From NCBI RefSeq assembly GCF_000379685.1, contig NZ_KB903272.1:62624-126623 (forward strand): a stretch of 64,000 bases of DNA. The letters run 5' to 3'. Source of the stretch: Catelliglobosispora koreensis DSM 44566 (GTDB taxonomy: Bacteria; Actinomycetota; Actinomycetes; Mycobacteriales; Micromonosporaceae). Of this stretch, positions 57,996 through 64,000 are shown piece by piece. The notes beneath the pieces are model-generated. The model ran no database searches. It saw nothing but the letters and a program-made list of their open reading frames with translations, and was not told the DNA's origin. Made by a program: the position numbers and the translations under genes. The stretch's first letter is position 1, and every line of letters starts with the position of its first letter.

Positions 57996-59186
57996 GTGGC
58001 ATTTGATCGTGATGTGGTGATTGTTGGTGGTGGCGGACGGGTTGGCCTGCCGCTCGGGATCGCATTTGCGATGCGCGGGCTGTCGGTCACGCTCTACGAC
58101 ATCAACACCGCCGTCGTCGACCGCATCAACGCGGGCGAGCTTCCGTTCGCCGAGGCGGGCGCGGAGAAGCCTTTCGCTGAGGCCATCGCCAACGGCAAGC
58201 TAGTCGCCACCGCCGATCCCGCCTCGGTCGCGGCCGCGGAACACGTAGTTGTCATCGTGGGTACTCCGGTGGACGCGCACCTGAACCCCGATCCCGCCGT
58301 GGTCCCCAAGGCCGTCGAGCAGATCGCGACACACCTGCGCCCCGGGCAGCTGCTCGTGCTGCGCTCCACGGTGCACCCAGGCGTCACGCAGCTGACCGAA
58401 AAGACACTCGCTCAGCTCGGCCTCGTCGTCGACGTGGCGTTCTGCCCGGAGCGCATCGCTGAAGGCCACGCGATGACCGAGATCTTCGACCTGCCGCAGA
58501 TCATCGCTGGCCGCACGGAGAAGGCATCTGAGCGGGCCGAGAAGCTGTTCAGCAACCTCGCGAGCACGATGGTCAAGGTGACGCCCGAAGAGGCCGAGCT
58601 GGCCAAGCTGTTCACGAACACCTGGCGTTACGTCAAGTTCGCCACGGCCAACCAGTTCTGGATGATGGCCAACGACGCGGGTGTCGACTTCGCCCGTGTG
58701 CGCCAGGCGATCACACAGGACTACCCGCGCGCGTCTGATCTGCCGATGCCCGGCTTCGCCGCTGGCCCGTGCCTGTTCAAAGACACGATGCAGCTGGCCG
58801 CGTTCAACAAGAACAACTTCGTGCTCGGCCACTCCGCGATGCTGATCAATGAGGGCCTGCCGAACTACGTCGTGTCCCGCTTGGAACAGCGCTTCAACCT
58901 CAGTGAGCTGACAGTCGGCATCCTGGGCATGGCGTTCAAGGGTGGCAGCGACGATATCCGCGAATCACTCGCGTTTAAGCTCCGCAAACTTCTGCAGGTC
59001 AAGGCTGCCGAGGTGCTGTGCGCCGATCCTTATGTCGTCGATGCCCGGCTCACTCCGCAGGAGGACGTTCTGTCCCGGGCCGACCTGCTTATCATTGGTG
59101 CGCCGCACGCTCCCTACCGCTCGCTTGACGTGAAGCAGCCGGTCATCGACATGTGGGGCATCCGCGGCGAAGGAGTGCTCATCTAA
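57996..59186 (+). CDS. nucleotide-sugar dehydrogenase (WecC/UDP-ManNAc-type)
   Basis: The 396-residue protein starts from the GTG at 57996, after GAGGAGGGG. It has VIVGGGGRVGLPLG, the long NDP-sugar-binding helix RYVKFATANQFWMM, the active-site Cys in GFAAGPCLFKDT, and GMAFKGGSDDIRES in the C-terminal domain. Overall it is closer to UDP-N-acetylmannosamine dehydrogenase (WecC) than to UGD. It makes a uronic acid from an NDP-hexosamine or hexose. It starts a plus-strand run of coupled polysaccharide genes. Confidence 0.9.
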   Translation: MAFDRDVVIVGGGGRVGLPLGIAFAMRGLSVTLYDINTAVVDRINAGELPFAEAGAEKPFAEAIANGKLVATADPASVAAAEHVVVIVGTPVDAHLNPDPAVVPKAVEQIATHLRPGQLLVLRSTVHPGVTQLTEKTLAQLGLVVDVAFCPERIAEGHAMTEIFDLPQIIAGRTEKASERAEKLFSNLASTMVKVTPEEAELAKLFTNTWRYVKFATANQFWMMANDAGVDFARVRQAITQDYPRASDLPMPGFAAGPCLFKDTMQLAAFNKNNFVLGHSAMLINEGLPNYVVSRLEQRFNLSELTVGILGMAFKGGSDDIRESLAFKLRKLLQVKAAEVLCADPYVVDARLTPQEDVLSRADLLIIGAPHAPYRSLDVKQPVIDMWGIRGEGVLI

Positions 59187-59957
59187 ATGAACCCGCGCGT
59201 TTCGGTCGTCATCCCGGTCTACAACGAAGGTGCCAACATCGTCCGGTGCCTAGACCGGATTCTGCGCGAGGTCATGCTCCCGTGCGAGGTCCTCATCGTG
59301 CACGACATGCCTGAGGACACGACCGTGCCGTTCGCGCAGGAGATCGCCTCAGCTGACCGTCGCGTGCGGACGGTTCTGAACACTTACGGCCGCGGCCCGT
59401 CCAACGCGATCCGCTTCGGCATTCATGCCGCCGTCGCCCCGGTCGTCGTCGTGACGATGGCTGACGGTTCTGACGATCCGCGGCAGATCGACGACCTTGC
59501 CCGCCTAGTCGACCGTGGTGTCGTGGTCGCGGCGGCGTCGCGGTACATGCCTGGTGGCCAGCAGGTCGGCGGCCCACGCTTCAAGCGCATGCTCTCGCGC
59601 ACGGCCGGGCGCGTCCTGTACTGGTTCACAAAGGTCGGCACCCGTGACGCTACGAACAGCTTCAAGGCCTACGATGCGGAGTTTGTAAGGCAGGTAGGGA
59701 TCGAATCCCGGGCCGGCTTCGAGATCGGGCTTGAACTGACCGCCAAGGCGACGCGGCTGCGGCTGCCGGTGGCGGAGATTCCGACCATCTGGCTTGACCG
59801 TCAGCTTGGTGAGTCCAATTTCGACGTTGGCCGCTTCCTTCCCAGCTATCTGCGCTGGTTCCGGTTCGCCTTCGGGCGGCGCCTCAAACTCGAGCAAATC
59901 CAAGCCAGACTCCCGAAGCAGCGGGTTGAAGAAAAGGAACATTCGTGGCAAAAGTAA
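59187..59957 (+). CDS. family 2 glycosyltransferase (DPM/GtrB-like)
   Basis: The 256-residue protein starts immediately after the preceding TAA. GT2 core: VVIPVYNEGANIVRCL, MADGSDDPRQID as the DXD motif, and an acceptor region TNSFKAYDAEFV. This is the dolichyl/polyprenyl-phosphate sugar transferase pattern, without C-terminal transmembrane helices. It probably loads a polyprenyl-phosphate. Its stop overlaps the next start by 13 bases. Confidence 0.88.
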   Translation: MNPRVSVVIPVYNEGANIVRCLDRILREVMLPCEVLIVHDMPEDTTVPFAQEIASADRRVRTVLNTYGRGPSNAIRFGIHAAVAPVVVVTMADGSDDPRQIDDLARLVDRGVVVAAASRYMPGGQQVGGPRFKRMLSRTAGRVLYWFTKVGTRDATNSFKAYDAEFVRQVGIESRAGFEIGLELTAKATRLRLPVAEIPTIWLDRQLGESNFDVGRFLPSYLRWFRFAFGRRLKLEQIQARLPKQRVEEKEHSWQK

Positions 59958-60970
59958 TGGTCACCGGTTCGGCCGGGTTCATCGGTGGATACGTCGTTGA
60001 GGAGCTGCTCAAGCGCGGCCACAGCGTGGTCGGGCTGGACAACTTCTCCAAATACGGCCCGGTGTCGCACAGCTACGACGACAACCCCAACTACCACTTC
60101 GTTGAAGGCGACGCCCGGGACACCGAGCTGCTCAAGAGCCTGCTGATGGACTGCGACCACTTCATCGTCGGCGCGGCGATGATCGGTGGCATTTCCTACT
60201 TCCACGCGTACGCCTACGACCTGCTCGCGACCAACGAGCGCATCATGGCTGCCTCTTGTGACGCCGCTATCGCCGCGCACCGTGACGGCAAGCTGAAGAA
60301 GGCGACCTACCTGTCTTCCTCGATGGTCTTCGAGTCCACCGAGCACTGGCCCTCCAAGGAAGGCGACGAGCGCAAGATTCCGCCGCCGCTGTCGTCCTAC
60401 GGCTTCCAGAAGCTCGCGGTGGAGTACTACGCCCACGCCGCCTGGGACCAGTACAAGCTGCCCTTCACGATCGTGCGCCCGTTCAACTGTGTTGGCGTCG
60501 GCGAAGGCCGTGCCCTCGGTGAGGCCGAAGTGCTGTCGGGCAACGTCAAGCTCGCCATGTCGCACGTCGTGCCCGACATCGTGCAAAAGATCGTCAAGGG
60601 CCAGGACCCGCTGCACATCCTCGGCGCTGGTGACCAGGTGCGCCACTACACCTACGGTGGCGACCTCGCCCGCGGCATCGTTGTCGCGATGGAGCACGAG
60701 GCGGCGACCAACGAAGACTTCAACATCTCGACCGCTGAGTCGACGACCGTTCTTGAACTCGCCGAAGTGATCTGGCGCAAAATCAAGGGCGACGACGTCC
60801 CGTTCCGTTACGTGAGCGACGACCCGTTCGAATACGACGTGCAGAAGCGGGTTCCCGACGTGACCAAGGCCCGCGAGGTGCTTGGCTTCGAAGCCACGAC
60901 CAGCCTGGACGAAATGCTAGATGAGGTGATCCCATGGGTCAGCCAGGCGGTACGCGAAGGCCGGCTCTAG
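59945..60970 (+). CDS. NAD-dependent epimerase/dehydratase
   Basis: The 341-residue extended SDR starts from a GTG. It has MVTGSAGFIGGYV (NAD binding), SSSMVFEST, the catalytic YGFQK, RPFNCVGVG and HYTYGGDLARGI. It resembles UDP-glucose/galactose 4-epimerases or dTDP-glucose dehydratases, but SMVFES and the mixed motif set prevent a precise assignment. It is embedded in the polysaccharide operon between two glycosyltransferase-like genes. Confidence 0.87.
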   Translation: MAKVMVTGSAGFIGGYVVEELLKRGHSVVGLDNFSKYGPVSHSYDDNPNYHFVEGDARDTELLKSLLMDCDHFIVGAAMIGGISYFHAYAYDLLATNERIMAASCDAAIAAHRDGKLKKATYLSSSMVFESTEHWPSKEGDERKIPPPLSSYGFQKLAVEYYAHAAWDQYKLPFTIVRPFNCVGVGEGRALGEAEVLSGNVKLAMSHVVPDIVQKIVKGQDPLHILGAGDQVRHYTYGGDLARGIVVAMEHEAATNEDFNISTAESTTVLELAEVIWRKIKGDDVPFRYVSDDPFEYDVQKRVPDVTKAREVLGFEATTSLDEMLDEVIPWVSQAVREGRL

Positions 60971-62613
60971 CACTTCTCGCAGTCGTTGCTGCCGCAGGAG
61001 TTTCGCTCCTGCGGCAGACCGGCGCCGGGGCCCTCGACACGGTCTATGCCGAAGACGGGGCTGTTTTCCTTGCCGCGTCTTATAACTCTCCCGAGGCGGG
61101 CAACTTCTTCTCGCCGTACGCCGGGTATCTTCACTTAGGACCCCGGCTCATCACGGCGCTCGTGTCGTTGTTCCCGGTCGCTTGGGCCGCCTGGGCTTTG
61201 GCCGTTTCCGCCGCTGTCGTCACGGGCCTGCTTTCCGTTTTGGTGTTCTTCGCCAGCTCACGGTTGGCGTCTCTACCGGCGCGGCTGCTCGTCTCCGCCG
61301 TCGTGGTTTTCGTGCCGGTCGGTCAAGACGAGCTTCCCAATTCCATCGCCAACCTGCATTGGCCAGCTTTATATGCCCTTTTCTGGGTACTGGTATGGAA
61401 GCCCCGTTCTCGGTGGGCTTCCGTGGTCGCGGCCGGGTCGGTGCTGCTGATCGCGATGAGCGACTTGCTCGTGCTGGTCTTTGTGCCGCTGGCGTTGTGG
61501 CTCTGGTGGCGCCGGCGCAACGGTCAGTCGCTTTCGGTTCTTTTGGCTCTGGGGACGGGCCTGGTCGCTCAAGCCTTGACCGTGCTTCTCGGCCCAGGCG
61601 GCCGTGAGCTCAACCCCGAACCGGTGAAGTGGGCGCCCTGGTGGGCGATCCGGGCCGTGCCCACGAGCACGCTGGGTCAGCGCTGGTTCCCGTCCGATGT
61701 GGACGTTCGCTGGCTCGCGCTCGCCGCCGTCGCGTGGATCCTGGTCGGCCTGTTCGTCTTCTTCACCTTCAAGCGCACCTTGACGGACCGCTGGCAGCTC
61801 GCGTTGCTGGCAGGCGCTCACTGCGTCGCCGTCTACGCGCTGCCCGTCATGCTCAGCGGCCAAGCCACACCCCGTTACGCCGCGGCCCCGGCCATGCTTC
61901 TCGTGACCGCTTTAGTCGCGCTAACGGTCGCTTCCCGCCCACTTCCCCCTTACCCTCTTCCCGCCCAATCCACGGGCACAATCCCTGCTTCCGCTTCCGC
62001 GCTCGGCTCCGCTTCCCCCGCTTCGGCTTCCGGTGTCGCTTCCGCTTCTCCTCCCGCTGCGTCCGCTTCCGGCTTGGGTTCGGCTTCCGGGTTGGATCCG
62101 CTTCCCGCAGCGGGCTCGGCTTCCGCTGCTTCCGTTTCGGCGGCCGGTGTCGTTTCGGCTTCGCTCCCCGGCTCAGCTTCGCTTTCGGGTGCTGCGACGG
62201 TTGGTGGGCCGGGGGCTGGGCTGGATGAAGGGGCGGCGAGGTCGGGTTTGAGTGCCGGTGCCGTAGGGGACCGGAGCACGGATGAGCACGGGGCGAAGGA
62301 CACGGCCGGTGATGCTGAGGCCGAAGGACACCGTGACAGTTTGCGTGCCTGGCGCGAGTGGGCGCGGGACGCTAGCAAGCCGTGGTGGGAGAACAAGGAC
62401 AAGTGGGCCTTCGGCCTACTTGCTGGATTCTGTGCGGTGGTCTGGATCGTCAACCTGCGCGTGCCAAACGAGCGGTCGCTCGGTCCAACGTGGACAGAAC
62501 AGGTGACCAAGGCTGAGCAGATGTGCCAGCTGGCGCAAACCGCTCAGATTCAGCTCGCTTCGCCCGGCTGGACGATGACGGTCGACTGTGACGAGGTGCC
62601 GTCGTGGCGATAG
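60934..62613 (+). CDS. GT-C-like polytopic membrane protein with Ala/Ser-rich insert
   Basis: The 559-residue protein has about nine hydrophobic helices in residues 10-330, with an acidic loop (VYAEDGAVFLAASYN) after the first. That resembles the GT-C glycosyltransferase active-site loop. A low-complexity Ala/Ser/Gly region (about 345-450) with no transmembrane character follows. Then come a last helix (about 488-508) and an exported tail with two Cys. It overlaps the epimerase gene by 37 bases. The GT-C assignment is tentative; the family was not recognised further. Confidence 0.65.
   Translation: MGQPGGTRRPALALLAVVAAAGVSLLRQTGAGALDTVYAEDGAVFLAASYNSPEAGNFFSPYAGYLHLGPRLITALVSLFPVAWAAWALAVSAAVVTGLLSVLVFFASSRLASLPARLLVSAVVVFVPVGQDELPNSIANLHWPALYALFWVLVWKPRSRWASVVAAGSVLLIAMSDLLVLVFVPLALWLWWRRRNGQSLSVLLALGTGLVAQALTVLLGPGGRELNPEPVKWAPWWAIRAVPTSTLGQRWFPSDVDVRWLALAAVAWILVGLFVFFTFKRTLTDRWQLALLAGAHCVAVYALPVMLSGQATPRYAAAPAMLLVTALVALTVASRPLPPYPLPAQSTGTIPASASALGSASPASASGVASASPPAASASGLGSASGLDPLPAAGSASAASVSAAGVVSASLPGSASLSGAATVGGPGAGLDEGAARSGLSAGAVGDRSTDEHGAKDTAGDAEAEGHRDSLRAWREWARDASKPWWENKDKWAFGLLAGFCAVVWIVNLRVPNERSLGPTWTEQVTKAEQMCQLAQTAQIQLASPGWTMTVDCDEVPSWR
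61970..62240 (+). repeat. Ala/Ser-rich coding repeat
   Basis: Short GCTTCC/GCTTCCGG units encode ASAS and SGSAS-like residues inside the membrane protein. The repeats are imperfect and compatible with slippage-driven length change. Confidence 0.65.
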
Positions 62614-63629
62614 GTGGCTGGGCACGTAAGGCCATCGCGGCTCGGCAGAAGGCCGCCGACCTGCGCTGGCGCAGGCCGCCTGAGCTGAAAGTCCTTCCCG
62701 CTCAGGGGACTCCCGCTGTCTACTACTTGGCACCTCACTTGGCCGAACCGGCCGGTGGTGTCAAAGTCATGTACCGGCACGTGGACTTGCTCAATGAGAT
62801 GGGCATCCCCGCCGCGATCCTGCACGAGCCAACGGGATTCCGGGCGGCGTGGTTCGACAACACGACCCGGATCGAGTCGGCGGAGTCGATTCGCTTGCAT
62901 AGCAACGACATTCTGGTGATACCGGAGTGTTACGGCCCGGGGCTTTCGCTTTTGCCAGACGTGCGGACGTACATCTTCAACCAGGGCGCGTATCACACCT
63001 TCGATCTGATCGACCTGGGCACGCCGGGGGCGCCATATTCGGCTGTGCCGCAGTTGCAGGGCATTCTCACGGTTTCGCAAGACAGTCAGGAGCTACTGGA
63101 GTTTTCGTTTCCGGGGGTGGGCTTATGGCGTACCAGACCGGTAATTGATGAAAAGGTGTTCCACCGCGGACCGGAACCGGGCCGCAAAGCGCTGGCCTTC
63201 TTGCCCGAGCGGCGACGCGAAGAGCGGCACCAGTTAATGCACATGCTTCAGGCACGTGGCGTCGATTGGGATCTGGTGCCGATCGCTGGCGTCACCGAGA
63301 CCGGTGTCGCGGAACTGATGCGTGGGTCAGCCGTGTTCCTGAGTTTCAGTGAACGGGAAGGCTTCGGGCTTCCGCCGGCGGAGGCGATGGCGAGCGGTTG
63401 CTACGTCATTGGCTACCCGGGCGGGGGAGGGCGCGAGTTCTTCGACCCGGCCTATAGTGCGCCCGTGACCGATCAGACATCGTTTGCCAAAACGGTGCTT
63501 CATGCGCTCAACCGTCCGCTCGACGAGCTGATTTGGCTTGGTGCGAAGGCTTCTGAGCAAGTGCTCGGCACCTACAACGTCGAAGGGCTGCGGTCTGACC
63601 TGGCGGCCGTGTTCGGAGACCTAACGTGA
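62604..63629 (+). CDS. family 4-type glycosyltransferase
   Basis: The 341-residue protein from the GTG at 62604 overlaps the previous stop by ten bases. The GT-B C-terminal domain has FLSFSEREGFGLPPAEAMASGC (EX7E motif) and the GYPGGGG loop; the N-terminal half contains VYYLAPHLAEPAGGVKVM with an acceptor-binding YRHVDLLNEMGI. It transfers a sugar onto a lipid-linked chain in this locus. The gene is followed by the flippase with a 4-base overlap. Confidence 0.85.
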   Translation: MAIGGWARKAIAARQKAADLRWRRPPELKVLPAQGTPAVYYLAPHLAEPAGGVKVMYRHVDLLNEMGIPAAILHEPTGFRAAWFDNTTRIESAESIRLHSNDILVIPECYGPGLSLLPDVRTYIFNQGAYHTFDLIDLGTPGAPYSAVPQLQGILTVSQDSQELLEFSFPGVGLWRTRPVIDEKVFHRGPEPGRKALAFLPERRREERHQLMHMLQARGVDWDLVPIAGVTETGVAELMRGSAVFLSFSEREGFGLPPAEAMASGCYVIGYPGGGGREFFDPAYSAPVTDQTSFAKTVLHALNRPLDELIWLGAKASEQVLGTYNVEGLRSDLAAVFGDLT

Positions 63630-64000
63630 GCAAACTCAAGGCTGCCGTGCTGTGGTCCTACCTGCTGAGCACTGGCAGCATGGCCATCACCGGCATCCTG
63701 ACGTTCGTCCTGGCTGCCATCCTCGACCCGGAAAGCTTTGGGGTGCTTGCCCTTGGCGTGCTCTGGGTCGGGTTTGGACAGATGCTCCTGCAGCACGGGC
63801 CGACGCTAGCCATTATCCAGCTTGAAGAAGTCTCCGACGAACAAGCCAACGCGGCCTTCTGGACGGTCATCACGGGAGCGGCGACGTTCTGCGGGCTGTT
63901 CGCTTTGCTCGTTCCGGCGTGGGCTTCGTACAACGGATTGCCGTTGCTCAAACCGGTTTCGTGGGCACTGCTTTTCGTCACCATGCTGACGTCGATCAGC
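63626..64000 (+). CDS. oligosaccharide flippase (Wzx-like), 3' end outside window
   Basis: The first 125 residues of a polytopic protein start from the GTG at 63626. They start SKLKAAVLWSYLLSTGSMAITGILTF and contain SFGVLALGVLWVGFGQMLLQHGP, both typical of the polysaccharide transporter (PST/MOP) family. Three or four helices are visible before the edge. It would carry lipid-linked repeat units across the membrane, complementing the Wzy and Wzz proteins at 44611-46857. Confidence 0.8.
   Translation, partial: MSKLKAAVLWSYLLSTGSMAITGILTFVLAAILDPESFGVLALGVLWVGFGQMLLQHGPTLAIIQLEEVSDEQANAAFWTVITGAATFCGLFALLVPAWASYNGLPLLKPVSWALLFVTMLTSIS

Overview
The window is GC-rich, densely coded DNA with many GTG and TTG starts, many 4-base start/stop overlaps and several apparently leaderless transcripts. 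A type VII secretion (ESX) locus, NucS-type mismatch endonuclease, terpene synthase with EF-hand partner and actinobacterial-style proline-rich membrane proteins point to a filamentous or coryneform actinomycete. A member of the Pseudonocardiales is my best guess, but no marker here fixes the genus. I saw no tRNA, rRNA, CRISPR array, transposase, integrase or phage gene.

Region 1 (1-19035) is a compact ESX-4-like type VII secretion locus. Minus-strand genes encode a very large effector-like protein that runs off the left edge, an EspC-like protein, a YbaB-like protein, an EsxA/EsxB-like WXG100 pair, EccB and EccD. Plus-strand genes encode a mycosin that has lost its catalytic serine, the three-ATPase EccC, four probable substrates or partners, and two zinc-ribbon single-pass membrane proteins. 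eccD and eccC diverge from 61 bp containing a perfect 15-bp inverted repeat that carries both ribosome binding sites. No eccE is seen.

Region 2 (19032-34211) is mostly single genes or pairs: nucS, a single-pass lipid- or wall-facing protein, an alpha/beta hydrolase with a tandem-repeat promoter, a class I terpene synthase translationally coupled to a four-EF-hand protein, an MFS exporter with a TetR regulator, an aldehyde dehydrogenase, a secreted sugar dehydrogenase with a PKD domain, a tandem-fused 3-hydroxyacyl-CoA dehydrogenase, a Uma2 nuclease, a polysaccharide deacetylase and a second hydrolase.

Region 3 (34262-38919) is the most unusual part: a tight four-gene cassette in which two asparagine-synthetase-like paralogues without the N-terminal glutaminase cysteine flank a YqcI/YcgG (GntA/AglA-like) oxygenase and a DUF1989 protein. 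It looks like an undescribed small-molecule pathway built around N-oxidation and ATP-dependent amide formation. A 68-residue helix-hairpin-helix protein and an Rnl5-type RNA ligase follow.

Region 4 (40350-64000) is an exopolysaccharide locus: four glycosyltransferases, a Wzz-like chain-length protein, an O-antigen ligase/polymerase, a sugar C-methyltransferase, two nucleotide-sugar dehydrogenases, two NAD-dependent epimerases, two further glycosyltransferases, a GT-C-like membrane protein and the start of a flippase. Lodged in it are a TIR gene coupled to a KGGVGR-ATPase/TIR fusion (probably a defence or signalling module), a serine hydrolase, a decayed gene next to a 20-bp perfect palindrome, two secreted proteins and a duplicated cysteine-containing protein of unknown function.
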